64,000 nt of DNA from Burkholderiales bacterium (GTDB lineage: Bacteria; Pseudomonadota; Gammaproteobacteria; Burkholderiales; Burkholderiaceae_C): positions 310,001 through 374,000 of the forward strand of contig CANJJE010000001.1 of NCBI GenBank assembly GCA_947474755.1. The letters run 5' to 3'. Numbering within the stretch: the stretch's first letter is position 1; each line of letters opens with the position of its first letter. The position numbers were made by a program, and so were the translations under genes. Below are positions 51,443-60,205 of this stretch, one piece after another. The notes beneath the pieces are model-generated. The model was not told where the DNA came from. It did no database searches and saw only the letters and a list, made by a program, of their open reading frames with translations.

Positions 51443-52246
51443 TCAGGCGTGGGCGTGTATCGCGGTGCCCAGCAGCCGCAACGGCAAGCCGAGCGTCGAC
51501 AGTGATTCGGCGTGGCCGGTGTAGAGCACGCCATCCGGTTTGAGCTGTGTGAGCACGCGTCGCACGATCTGGTCCTTGGCGTCGTTGTCGAAATAGATCA
51601 GCACGTTGCGCAGGAAGATGACGTCGAACAGCGGCAACTGCGGCAGCGGCTGCATCAGGTTGGCCGTCATGAATCGCACCCGTTCGCGCACCGATGGCGC
51701 GACAAGCAGCGACCCGGCGTGCGTGCCTTGGCCCTTCAGGCAAAAGCGCTTGAGGTAGTCGGGCGGAACGAGATCGGCGCGGTCGAGTGGGTAGAGCCCC
51801 CGCCGGGCCGAATCGACCACGGCGGTCGACAGGTCGGTGCCGATCACCTCCCATGGAGATTGGCCGAGCACGTCGGTCATCAGCATCGCGACGCTGTAGG
51901 CCTCCTCTCCCGACGAACTGGCAGCGCTCCAGACGCGGAAGGGTTGCGCGCGGTCGTGTTCGGCCAGTCGATCGGCCAGATCGTTGTAGTGCTGGGGCTC
52001 GCGAAAGAAGTAGGTCTCGTTGGTCGTCAGGCGGTCGATGACTCGGGTCATCTCTTCGGCCGAGGCGTGGCCCGTCACCAGCCGCTCGACGTAGCGGTCC
52101 AGGTCGGGCTCGCCGGCGTCGATGGCCAGTTTTTGCAGTCGACCGGTCACCAGCGAGTGCTTGCTTTCGCCGAGGTGGATGCCCGAGACCTGATGGAACA
52201 GCTTGGTGACGTCGGCAAAGGCGCGACTCGACAGGGCGGTGTTCAT
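51443..52246 (-). CDS. cheR: Chemotaxis protein methyltransferase CheR
   Basis: 267 residues. An N-terminal helical domain is followed by the SAM-binding domain with VWSAASSSGEEAYSVAMLM, the conserved TTNETYFFRE and FDVIFLRNVLIYFD. It methylates receptor Glu residues. Its ATG shares one base with the cheW stop (TGATG), so the two are coupled. Confidence 0.96.
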   Translation of the reverse strand: MNTALSSRAFADVTKLFHQVSGIHLGESKHSLVTGRLQKLAIDAGEPDLDRYVERLVTGHASAEEMTRVIDRLTTNETYFFREPQHYNDLADRLAEHDRAQPFRVWSAASSSGEEAYSVAMLMTDVLGQSPWEVIGTDLSTAVVDSARRGLYPLDRADLVPPDYLKRFCLKGQGTHAGSLLVAPSVRERVRFMTANLMQPLPQLPLFDVIFLRNVLIYFDNDAKDQIVRRVLTQLKPDGVLYTGHAESLSTLGLPLRLLGTAIHAHA

Positions 52247-52821
52247 CAGTTCATTACCCTGGGGTTGTGGCTGCCGAGTTCGATGTCTTGCGCCAATTGC
52301 TTCGCATCGAGGATGTGATCGATCGCCAGCACGCCGATGACCTGGCCGCGGGCGCGTGTCATGCCGAGCAGTGAAGTCGGAGGTATGCGCGTGCCCATGG
52401 CGGGCACCGCCTCCATCTCGCCTGGCAGGACGTCGAAGACTTCGAACACCGCGTCGACGAGCAGACCCACCACCAACGTCACCGGCTCAGCGTCGTCGCT
52501 GTCGGCTATCGACGTGCATTCGACGACCACGATGCAGCTGCGTCGGCCGATGGTTGTCGGCTCGGCGCCGAGGCGCGCCGACAGGTCGATCACCGGCACG
52601 ACCGATCCGCGAAGGTTCATCACGCCACGAACGAACTCAGGCGTGCGTGGCAGCGGGGTCATGCGCGTGACCTGCAGGATCTCGCGCACCGATTCGATCG
52701 GTACGGCAAGCACTTCCGGCCCGACCGCCATCCGCAGCAGCGAATGGCCGACTTCTGGAACCGAACCGGCGGTGCCGATATGCGCACGCGAATGCGCACT
52801 TGAAGGCTGGGGTGTATTCAT
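52246..52821 (-). CDS. cheW: Chemotaxis adaptor CheW
   Basis: 191 residues. CheW SH3-like fold: GPEVLAVPIESVREILQVTR, FVRGVMNLRGSVVPVIDLSA and VVGLLVDAVFEVFDV. It links receptors to CheA. A short non-conserved N-terminal stretch precedes the domain. It lies 39 bases after the upstream MCP gene. Confidence 0.95.
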   Translation of the reverse strand: MNTPQPSSAHSRAHIGTAGSVPEVGHSLLRMAVGPEVLAVPIESVREILQVTRMTPLPRTPEFVRGVMNLRGSVVPVIDLSARLGAEPTTIGRRSCIVVVECTSIADSDDAEPVTLVVGLLVDAVFEVFDVLPGEMEAVPAMGTRIPPTSLLGMTRARGQVIGVLAIDHILDAKQLAQDIELGSHNPRVMN

Positions 52822-52860
52822 GAGGTGACCGTGTCGTGATGAGCGTTCAGGCCGATCGGC

Positions 52861-55155
52861 TCAAAAGTTGGTGAAGGCCGATTCGTCCACACCGGCTGCG
52901 ACCGCCGTGCGTGCTGCACGCGAGGGTTGCGCCTTCGATGCCCCGACGCTGCTGCCCTGACCAAACTTGAGCGAAGCGCTGCTGCCGGCACGTGATGCTG
53001 ACTGCGCGGCCGGGCGCGCATTGCGTGCAGCGCCAGTGCTGGTGCCGGTGCTGGTGCTGATGCTGTCGTCATCCACCAGCTTGAAGAAGGCCATCAGCTC
53101 CTGCAGTTGCGCGGCCTGGGCCGACAGTTCTTCTGCGGTGGCAGACAGTTCTTCCGATGCCGATGCCGTCTGCTGCGTGGCCGAGCTCAGATGGTTCATC
53201 GCGCCGGTGATCTGTCCCACGCCCTCGCTCTGTTCTCCCGACGCGGCGGCGATCTCCTGCACCAACTCGCCCGTCTTCTGGATCGAAGGCACCATCTGGT
53301 TGAGCAGACCGCCGGCCTTCTCGGCGAGCTGCACCGAGGTGCCTGCCAGGTTGCCGATCTCTTGTGCGGCCACCTGGCTGCGCTCGGCGAGCTTGCGCAC
53401 TTCGGCAGCGACGACGGCAAAGCCCTTGCCGTGCTCGCCGGCACGTGCAGCCTCGATGGCGGCGTTGAGTGCGAGCAGGTTCGTCTGGTAGGCGATGTCG
53501 TCGATGATCGAAATCTTGGTGGCGATCGACTTCATCGCGTCGACCGTCTGGCCCACGGCTGTGCCGCCGTCCAGGGCTTCGCGAGCGGCCTTGGTGGCGA
53601 TGCCGTCGGTGACGTTGGCGCTCTCGGCGTTCTGCTTGACCGAGGCGTTCATCTCCTGCAGCGACGCGGTGGTTTCTTCGACGCTCGCAGCCTGCTGAGA
53701 CGCCGAGTGCGACAGCGCTTGCGAAGTCTGGCTGACCTGGCCGCTGGCAGCCGTCAGATGATTTGCCGCCGCGCGGACCTCGCGGATCGTGCCGCTGACG
53801 GTGTCGATCAACTGGTTGAACTTGCCGCACAGGTCGGCGTGGAACGCTTCCTTGCCGTCGAGCGCGATGCGGTGCGAGAAGTCGCCCTGGGTGGCGCCAT
53901 CGACCGCAGAGCCGATCTCCTCGGCGACCTGAGTGGCGGCCGTGGCGGCAGCTTCAGTGGCAGCCAGGCGCTCCTTATCTTCGAGCTGTCGCTGCTGAAG
54001 GTTGCTCTGCATTTGCGACAGGGCCTTGAGCAGCGTGGCGGCTTCGTCGTTGCCTGCGTTGTCGATCGCAAAACTCAGGTCGCCTGCGGCCACGGCATTG
54101 GAGGCATCGACGGCGTGATTGAGCGGCCTGGTGACCGATCGGGTGATGGCCCAGCCCAGGCAGAGGGCGAGAAGTGCCATCCCACCGAGGCCTCCGACCA
54201 GCAGGTTGCGCGCCTCGGCCGTGTCGGCAATGCGAGCCGTCAATGCTTTGTCGAGTGCGGTGCTGGCTTCATTGATGAGCGCGTACTGCAAGTCCAACGC
54301 CTCGGCACCGACCTTAAGGTACTCGGAATCCGCCAGCGTCGGCTTGGCGTTGTTCAGGATCTCCTTGTCGGTGAGGCTGAAGAAGCGCTCTGCTGCATCA
54401 ACGGCGGCGCTTGCCGAGGTCACCGTTGCCTTCATGTCGGGAGCAATTGCCAGCGCCTTGTCGACTTGGGCAAGGCCGCGATCACGCAAGTACTTCGCCA
54501 GGTCCACATCTTCTTGCAGTGCCGTTCGGACGTAAGCGCTGGCGTCCTTGCCCGACAGAATCATCGCGCCGTGGGCACGGGCCCGTGCCACGGCCTCGGT
54601 CATTCTCGGCAGGTGGTCGACCACGGCGGTCATCAGGTAGTAGGTCTCGGCGACCGGGTCGAGCGACAGTCCTGAGGCATCAGCCACCCTGTCGAGCAGC
54701 AGAAAGCCCTTCTTCACGATCATGGTGTGCGCTGCGAAGCTTTCCTTGGCGCTGAAAGAACGTGCCTCGATCTGCTGCGAAACCTTGTCGAAGTCGGCTT
54801 TGATCTCGTTGGCCAGCTGCGCCGCGTCGGTGTAGCCCACCGTGGCCAACTGGGTGTTCAGCAGTGCGATCTGGGCATTCACGTCGGTGAGGCGGGCACG
54901 ACGATCGTTGTCGGCTGCGGAGTTGCCATTGAGCACCATGCCCGAGAGGCTGCGGTGCGCCTGCAGTTGCTTCTGCAGTGCGATGGTGGTGGTCAGCGCG
55001 GTGTCGCGTCCGGTCTTCTCGGAGCTGGCGACGGCGAGTTCTCCGTTCTTGTACTGCACGACCTTGGTCAGCGGCACGGCGCACATCACTGCGCTGATCA
55101 CGCCGATCGAGGCGAACTTTTGCCAGAGTTTCATGCGGCGAAGGATGTTTTTCAT
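52861..55155 (-). CDS. Methyl-accepting chemotaxis protein with C-terminal docking peptide
   Basis: 764 residues. Short N-terminus, first membrane helix ([17 protein letters not shown]), a periplasmic helical sensor of about 270 residues, second helix ([20 protein letters not shown]), HAMP, then the signalling domain with [20 protein letters not shown] and [21 protein letters not shown] Ser/Ala/Arg-rich linker ends in ESAFTNF; the last five residues fit the CheR/CheB tether pattern x-aromatic-x-x-aromatic. It sits between cheA and cheW, so it is probably a main receptor of this array. The ligand is unknown. Confidence 0.94.
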   Translation of the reverse strand: MKNILRRMKLWQKFASIGVISAVMCAVPLTKVVQYKNGELAVASSEKTGRDTALTTTIALQKQLQAHRSLSGMVLNGNSAADNDRRARLTDVNAQIALLNTQLATVGYTDAAQLANEIKADFDKVSQQIEARSFSAKESFAAHTMIVKKGFLLLDRVADASGLSLDPVAETYYLMTAVVDHLPRMTEAVARARAHGAMILSGKDASAYVRTALQEDVDLAKYLRDRGLAQVDKALAIAPDMKATVTSASAAVDAAERFFSLTDKEILNNAKPTLADSEYLKVGAEALDLQYALINEASTALDKALTARIADTAEARNLLVGGLGGMALLALCLGWAITRSVTRPLNHAVDASNAVAAGDLSFAIDNAGNDEAATLLKALSQMQSNLQQRQLEDKERLAATEAAATAATQVAEEIGSAVDGATQGDFSHRIALDGKEAFHADLCGKFNQLIDTVSGTIREVRAAANHLTAASGQVSQTSQALSHSASQQAASVEETTASLQEMNASVKQNAESANVTDGIATKAAREALDGGTAVGQTVDAMKSIATKISIIDDIAYQTNLLALNAAIEAARAGEHGKGFAVVAAEVRKLAERSQVAAQEIGNLAGTSVQLAEKAGGLLNQMVPSIQKTGELVQEIAAASGEQSEGVGQITGAMNHLSSATQQTASASEELSATAEELSAQAAQLQELMAFFKLVDDDSISTSTGTSTGAARNARPAAQSASRAGSSASLKFGQGSSVGASKAQPSRAARTAVAAGVDESAFTNF

Positions 55156-55178
55156 GAGCGTCTTTCAGGAGGGGTGAT

Positions 55179-57572
55179 TCAGGATCCTGCGGCCGAATCC
55201 GCGCGAAGGCGGTTGGACGCGGTGTGGGGGACGGGAAGGGTGAGCGGGTCGGGGCGCGCTAAAGAAACTGGCGAGCCTGGAGAACCAGCGTGACGAGTGC
55301 CGCGTCGAGCGGTCGCGCCGGGGCGCAATGCGGCGGCCATCAGGCCTTGCATGTCGAGCACCAGAGCGACGTCGCCCGAGCCAAGGATGGTCGAGCCGGC
55401 CAGTGCTTCGAGCGGCTTGAAGATGCTGGCGAGCGGCTTGATCACCGTCTGGTGCTCACCAAGCAGCCGGTCGACGACCAGACCGATGCGCACCGAGCCT
55501 TCGCGCACGACCACCAGGCTGCGCCTGCCGGCCTGCACCGTGTCGGCGCCGTAGAAGAGGGCCAGGTCGAGGTACGGCAGCACCTCGCCACGCAGATCGA
55601 AGGTGCCGCAAGCGCGCGTCGGGTCGTCGCGGCATTCGCGCGGCACGTCGATGCATTCACTCACCACCGACAGCGGCAGCACGTAATGCACGCCGCTCAC
55701 CAGCGTCAGGAAGCCGTCGATCATCGCCAGCGTGAGCGGCAGCCGCACCTGCGTGGTGGTGCCCTTGCCGTGCGTGCTGACGAGCGAGATCGTGCCGCGC
55801 AGCGATTCGATGTTGCGCCGCACGACGTCCATGCCGACGCCGCGGCCGGAGATTTCGGTGACCTTGTCGGCGGTCGAGAAACCGGCAGCGAAGATCAGCT
55901 GCCAGACCTCGGCGTCGCTCATCACCGTGCCCTCGCTCACCAGACCGCGCTCGATGGCCTTGCGCAGGATGCGATCGCGATCGAGCCCACGGCCGTCGTC
56001 GGTGACCTCGATGACGATCGAGCCGCCCTCGTGGTAAGCGTTCAGCCCCAGACGGCCCGTGCCCGACTTGCCGCGTGCGATGCGTTCGGCAGGCGTTTCG
56101 ATGCCGTGGTCGAGGCTGTTGCGAACCAGGTGCATCAGTGGGTCGCCAATCACGTCGACCATCGACTTGTCGAGTTCGGTGTCGCCGCCGGTGACGACGA
56201 GTTCGATGTCCTTGCCCAGCAACTTGCTGGTGTCGCGTACCACCCGCTGGAAGCGGCTGAAGGTTTCGCCGACCGGCACCATGCGCAGCGCCAGCGCGCC
56301 GTCGCGGGTGGCCTGCACGAGCTCGGACACGCGTTGTGTGGCTTCGAGGAAGCTCGGCGAGCCTTCCTGGTTGGCGACCATCTGCGCGCCCGACCCGGCG
56401 ATGACCAGTTCTCCGATCAGGTCGATGAGGTGGTCGAGCTTGTCAGCGCTGACCTTCACGAACTGCGGCTGTGCGGCAGTTCGGGGCTTGCGTTCGGCAC
56501 GGCGGTCGGTCGCGACGACGCGCCGCTCCTCGCCCTGGCGACGATCGTCTGCGGCGGCGCGACGGTCAGCGGCTACGCTGTCCGAAGGTGTCGATGGCTG
56601 GTCGCCTGGCGCATGAGCCGGCGATGCGTTGGTTGCGGTGTCGGCCGCAGCGTGGGCGAGCAATGCATCGAGATCGACGCCGATCGTTGCCCACACCGCC
56701 TTGAGCACCTGCGCAGCGTCATCGTCGTCGCGACAACGCTCGGCCAGCAGGTTGATATATGCGTCGGCTTGCGGGTAGGGGCCGAGGATGGTGAGTGAAC
56801 AGTCGTCCATCGCGAACTCGAAGACGCGCTCGATCTCGTCGCGCGGTTGGTCGGTGCGAAGTTGCAACTCGAAGCCCAGATGGCACGACTCGGCGTCGAG
56901 CCGCTCGATCGGCGGTACCGCGTCGGCCAGGGTGTGGCAAGCAGCGACGGTGCCGAGCAACCTGAGGTAGCGCAGGAAGGCGAGCGGGTCGAGGCCGTTG
57001 CGCAGCGCGTCGCTGCCAAAACGGATCGACAAGTGCCACAGTGGCGCGCCAGATGCCTTATTGGTCGAAGTCGACGCCGCCGTCGCTGCGGAGGGGGTGG
57101 CTGTGTTCTTTTCTGCAGCACCGGAACCGGCCGCAGTCGCCGCACCGGCGGCTGGGTCGCCGCCATGTCGAAGGCTGCGCAGTTCGTCCCCCAGGCTGAT
57201 GCTGCGCGCGGCCACCGCCGGGTCAGTCTGCCCGCTGCGCACTTCGGCCATCAGCGCTTCCATCTGGTCGCGGCCGGCGAGCAGTGCAGCACTGATGGCG
57301 TCGTTGACTTCGAGTTCGCCCGAGCGCATGGCTTCCAGCAGCGTCTCGACTTCATGGGTGAATGCCACCACCGCATCGCAGCCGAACAGGCCCGCGGTTC
57401 CCTTGATCGTGTGTGCAGCACGAAAGGCGGCGTTCAGGTTTTCGGCGTCGTCCGGCGAAGTCTCCATGATCAGGAGCGCCTGCTCGAACTGCTGCAGCAT
57501 ATCGGTGGCTTCATCGAGGAAGCCTGCCCGAGCGGCGGCAATGATGTCTGCGTCGTCGTCGTTCATCGACAT
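55179..57572 (-). CDS. cheA: Chemotaxis histidine kinase CheA
   Basis: About 797 residues. P1 Hpt domain with phospho-accepting His54 (FRAAHTIKGTAGLFG), a central region with LWHLSIRFGSDALRNGLDPL, a charged linker (ADRRAAADDRRQGEERR), the dimerisation part (DKLDHLIDLIGELVIAGSGA), the ATPase (HLVRNSLDHGIE, VTDDGRGLDRDRI, GRGVGMDVVRRN) and a C-terminal CheW-like domain. It phosphorylates CheY and CheB. The ATG at 57572 has GAGGA ten bases upstream; an open frame to 57626 overlaps the STAS gene. A tail of about 40 residues follows the CheW domain. Confidence 0.96.
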   Translation of the reverse strand: MSMNDDDADIIAAARAGFLDEATDMLQQFEQALLIMETSPDDAENLNAAFRAAHTIKGTAGLFGCDAVVAFTHEVETLLEAMRSGELEVNDAISAALLAGRDQMEALMAEVRSGQTDPAVAARSISLGDELRSLRHGGDPAAGAATAAGSGAAEKNTATPSAATAASTSTNKASGAPLWHLSIRFGSDALRNGLDPLAFLRYLRLLGTVAACHTLADAVPPIERLDAESCHLGFELQLRTDQPRDEIERVFEFAMDDCSLTILGPYPQADAYINLLAERCRDDDDAAQVLKAVWATIGVDLDALLAHAAADTATNASPAHAPGDQPSTPSDSVAADRRAAADDRRQGEERRVVATDRRAERKPRTAAQPQFVKVSADKLDHLIDLIGELVIAGSGAQMVANQEGSPSFLEATQRVSELVQATRDGALALRMVPVGETFSRFQRVVRDTSKLLGKDIELVVTGGDTELDKSMVDVIGDPLMHLVRNSLDHGIETPAERIARGKSGTGRLGLNAYHEGGSIVIEVTDDGRGLDRDRILRKAIERGLVSEGTVMSDAEVWQLIFAAGFSTADKVTEISGRGVGMDVVRRNIESLRGTISLVSTHGKGTTTQVRLPLTLAMIDGFLTLVSGVHYVLPLSVVSECIDVPRECRDDPTRACGTFDLRGEVLPYLDLALFYGADTVQAGRRSLVVVREGSVRIGLVVDRLLGEHQTVIKPLASIFKPLEALAGSTILGSGDVALVLDMQGLMAAALRPGATARRGTRHAGSPGSPVSLARPDPLTLPVPHTASNRLRADSAAGS

Positions 57573-57585
57573 GGTGGGGGTGTCC

Positions 57586-57894
57586 TCAGGCCGTCGCGGC
57601 GGCGGGTTGGTCGAACAGGGCGGCAAGACCGAACACGGCGAGCGCGTCTTTCACCGTGGAGCTCACTGCGGTCAACCGCAAGACGTGGCCGCGCTCGGCC
57701 AGACTGCGACGGGTGGCCAGAAGCAACTGCACGCCGCTGCTGTCGAACTCGGTCACCGACGACAGGTCGATCGTGAAATCGCCGCTGTGCTTCGACAGCA
57801 CCTCGGCCAGCGCGCAGCGGCAGGCGTCGGCGTGCGCGATGGTCAGGTCCGGCCCCATCGAATGGTCGGCGTTGGCGGTGCGGTGTTCGCTCAT
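57586..57894 (-). CDS. STAS-domain protein (anti-sigma factor antagonist type)
   Basis: 102 residues. The single STAS domain has FTIDLSSVTEFDSSGVQLLL with the phosphorylatable Ser position (Ser52/Ser53) and a C-terminal VKDALAVFGLAALFD. Such proteins switch partners by Ser phosphorylation, but no anti-sigma kinase is nearby. It sits between the second CheY-like gene (four-base overlap) and cheA (13 bases), so it belongs to the chemotaxis operon. Its role there is not known to me. Confidence 0.88.
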   Translation of the reverse strand: MSEHRTANADHSMGPDLTIAHADACRCALAEVLSKHSGDFTIDLSSVTEFDSSGVQLLLATRRSLAERGHVLRLTAVSSTVKDALAVFGLAALFDQPAAATA

Positions 57895-58268
57895 GCCGTC
57901 ACTCCAACGCACAGCTTGCCGATCGCTTTACGCAGATCCTTCGGTAGGAAGGGCTTGATGCAGAAAGCCTGTGCACCGGCAGCCCTGGCCGCTTTGCGAG
58001 TCGATTCGCGCGAGTCGGCGGTCAGCAGCATGAGCGGCGTGTGGGCGTAGCGCGGGTGTGTTCTGAGCTTGTGCAGGAAGGCGATGCCGTCCATGCGAGG
58101 CATCGACACATCGCAGACGATGGCGTCGAATACCGTGCCGTCGAGGAGGGCAGTCGCTTCGATGCCGTTGCAGGCCTCGACGACGGCATATCCCAGAGGT
58201 TCGAGCGTGTCGCGCACCAGCAGACGCATGCTAGGGGCGTCGTCGATGATGAGGATGGTTTGCGTCAT
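57891..58268 (-). CDS. CheY-like single-domain response regulator (second copy)
   Basis: 125 residues, one receiver domain. ILIIDDAPSMRLLVRD, phospho-accepting Asp53 (IVCDVSMPRMDG), LMLLTADSRES and FCIKPFLPKDL. It differs clearly from the neighbouring CheY copy and may act as a phosphate sink or control another output. ATG at 58268 starts the domain; the frame is open to 58304. It overlaps the STAS gene by four bases. Confidence 0.9.
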   Translation of the reverse strand: MTQTILIIDDAPSMRLLVRDTLEPLGYAVVEACNGIEATALLDGTVFDAIVCDVSMPRMDGIAFLHKLRTHPRYAHTPLMLLTADSRESTRKAARAAGAQAFCIKPFLPKDLRKAIGKLCVGVTA

Positions 58269-58278
58269 GACGTGTGCC

Positions 58279-58644
58279 TCAGACGCACAACTTGTTGACC
58301 GCATCGACCAGATGCGAGGGCTGGAAGGGCTTGGTGATCCACGCTCTCGCGCCGGCGGCCTTGCCCTCGGCCTTCTTCGCCTCCTGCGACTCGGTGGTCA
58401 GCATGATCACCGGGGTGAATTTGTACGAGGCCGTTGTCTTGAGGTGCCGCACGAACGAGAGCCCGTCCATGTTGGGCATGTTCACGTCGCACACGATCAT
58501 GTTGAGTTTTCGGCCATCGAGCTTGCCGACGGCGTCCTTGCCGTCGACCGCTTCGACGGTCTCGTAGCCCGCCTTCTGCAGCGCGAGCTTGACGACGGTT
58601 CGAAAGCTTCCAGAGTCGTCAACGATCATCACAGTCTTGCTCAT
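58279..58644 (-). CDS. cheY: Chemotaxis response regulator CheY
   Basis: 121 residues. TVMIVDDSGSFRTVVKLALQ, phospho-accepting Asp53 (IVCDVNMPNMDG), VIMLTTESQ and WITKPFQPSHL. It is the likely carrier of the signal from CheA to the flagellar motor. It lies 10 bases upstream of the second CheY-like gene and 39 bases after the MCP-like gene. Confidence 0.92.
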   Translation of the reverse strand: MSKTVMIVDDSGSFRTVVKLALQKAGYETVEAVDGKDAVGKLDGRKLNMIVCDVNMPNMDGLSFVRHLKTTASYKFTPVIMLTTESQEAKKAEGKAAGARAWITKPFQPSHLVDAVNKLCV

Positions 58645-58683
58645 TTTTGGTTCCTCACTGGGCTAACGACAAAAGAGGTTGGA

Positions 58684-59886
58684 TCAGAAGAATTCGACAC
58701 CGGAGCTGCGCTCCACGTGCACGTTTCCGTGGTGGTGCGAGCGCTGCTCGTCCATGGTGTAGCTGCTCTCCAGCGCGGCCAGCCATTCGGCGGCGTCTGA
58801 CTGGGTGGCCGTAGGGTTGTGTGCCACCCAGCGCGCGAAGTTGGTCATGTCATTGCCGATGATCGACAGCATCTGACTCACGCGGTCGCCGAACTGGAAG
58901 TGAACGAAGGCCTCGTCGAGCTGATCTCGCAGTGCCGCGCTCGCCTGCCGAACGTCTCCAGAACCCTGCACCGATGCGCCCATAGCGCCCATCAGTGCTG
59001 CGAGTGCCTCCCGGGCACGCAAGTCGAGTTCCAGCCGCAACTCCCCGGGTGTGGTGTCGGTGACTTCGCTATCGCGTCGGCGCTCTCCGATCGATTCGAC
59101 CAGCGTCACGACGATCTTCTCCATCGCGCTTGCGGTGTCACCGAGTCGCGCCGACAGCTCGCGCACCTCGGTGGCCACGGCGTGCGCGCCGCCTGTCTGA
59201 CCTGAGGCGCCGCGGTTCGCCTCGATCGACGCATTCATCGCCACCAGCCGGGTGTGCCGGGCGAGTTCACGCGCACGTTTGGACAACTGCTGCAATTCGG
59301 CCAGGGCGCTGCCACAGCGGGAGAGTTCGGCGTAGGCCGCGTCGCGCTCCTTGAAGGCCCGCTCGCTGGGAGCGAGGAGAGCGGCCAGCGCCGAAGATTC
59401 GCTGCGCACGGCGCCGTCGACCGCGCCTGGTGCGGCCGCGAGCGTGAAGGTGTCCAGGTTCGACGAGAGCGTTCGCAGCGCATCGCTCATCTCGCTGAAG
59501 TTGGCAAGAATCTGCGCGAGACCGTCGTTCGCGGCGTCACGGGTGACCTCGAGCTGTCGACTCCATATCGGAACCACCTGCGACACCATCACCTCGGCGC
59601 CGTGACGTCCGCCAGGACCCGATGCATCACCCGCCGATGAGTCGCCGGAGTCGACTGAAATCGCATCTCCGCCTTGCGACGTGGTACGTGTCGACGCGGC
59701 TGCTGCTGCGCCGAGCGCCGCCAGCAGTGCTCCGCCCACCCCAAGCAGCCCGGGGCCAGACCAGGCCAGTGCGACGCCGCCGGCCGCAACACACCACATC
59801 CCGCCTGGGGCGAGGCGGTACTTCCACTTTCGTGCGGGGGGCGTTGCGGCGGAGACGTCTTCAGGCAGGGCAGGGCATTGGGTCAT
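58684..59886 (-). CDS. MCP-like protein with CheZ-like C-terminal motif
   Basis: 400 residues. Two close hydrophobic segments near residues 27-65 form a membrane hairpin without a periplasmic sensor. The body is coiled coil with a degenerate receptor tip (LVAMNASIEANRGASG, HAVATEVRELSARL). Near residues 327-340 FVHFQFGDRVSQML contains D-x-x-x-Q (Asp334, Gln338), the same spacing as the CheZ active site (FQDLTGQ). A polar linker and the C-terminal peptide SSGVEFF follow, which recalls the CheZ layout of phosphatase core, linker and CheY-binding tail. It is the first gene of the che operon, next to cheY, and the operon has no cheZ. CheZ-like activity is inference. Confidence 0.75.
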   Translation of the reverse strand: MTQCPALPEDVSAATPPARKWKYRLAPGGMWCVAAGGVALAWSGPGLLGVGGALLAALGAAAAASTRTTSQGGDAISVDSGDSSAGDASGPGGRHGAEVMVSQVVPIWSRQLEVTRDAANDGLAQILANFSEMSDALRTLSSNLDTFTLAAAPGAVDGAVRSESSALAALLAPSERAFKERDAAYAELSRCGSALAELQQLSKRARELARHTRLVAMNASIEANRGASGQTGGAHAVATEVRELSARLGDTASAMEKIVVTLVESIGERRRDSEVTDTTPGELRLELDLRAREALAALMGAMGASVQGSGDVRQASAALRDQLDEAFVHFQFGDRVSQMLSIIGNDMTNFARWVAHNPTATQSDAAEWLAALESSYTMDEQRSHHHGNVHVERSSGVEFF

Positions 59887-60024
59887 GGGCTGGAAGGGCT
59901 GCAGAACAGAAGGAGCGTCGGAGCCAAGAAAGAGAGACGAGAAGCGGAAAAGACGAGGTGAAATCAGGTTTGAAACAGGGCTTTGGCTGCACCGTCGAAA
60001 GGGGGCTGAGTGCGATTTTTTTGC
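59887..60024. other. Untranslated leader of the che operon
   Basis: No gene is supported between the MCP-like start and the divergent promoters. On the minus strand it would be the roughly 130-base leader of the che transcript. No hairpin or ribosome-binding site of note was seen near the 59886 start. Confidence 0.5.
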
Positions 60025-60051
60025 TTATCGGCCGGCAATATCTTTTCTGTA
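60025..60051 (-). promoter_or_regulatory. Sigma-28 (FliA)-type promoter of the che operon
   Basis: Read on the minus strand: TACAGAAA, 11 bases, then a perfect GCCGATAA. The E. coli sigma-28 consensus is TAAAGTTT-N11-GCCGATAA, so the -10 matches 8 of 8 and the -35 matches 4 of 8 with the exact spacer. It would start transcription about 130 bases before the first che gene and place the cluster in the late flagellar regulon. Confidence 0.72.
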
Positions 60052-60113
60052 GCGAAATGTTTGGGATTGAGCGCGCGGGTGGCCGTCGGGCGGCAGCCGG
60101 ATCACCTCACGGC

Positions 60114-60140
60114 TCAAGTCGACACGCGTACCGCCGATAT
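60114..60140 (+). promoter_or_regulatory. Sigma-28 (FliA)-type promoter of the divergent MCP gene
   Basis: TCAAGTCG, 11 bases, then GCCGATAT: 5 of 8 and 7 of 8 matches to TAAAGTTT-N11-GCCGATAA with the exact spacer. It lies about 65 bases before the MCP start at 60206 and 62 bases from the minus-strand promoter of the same type. Confidence 0.65.
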
Positions 60141-60205
60141 GCCGAGCACACATTTGTGCATCAGGCCAAGCCGATGCGTTGTCCGTTGACCAAGCAAGCC
60201 AAAAG

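Noticed and set aside
47011-56798. Long plus-strand frames opposite the MCP, cheB, cheD and cheA genes
   Set aside because: They lie wholly within well-identified minus-strand chemotaxis genes and contain no recognisable domain.
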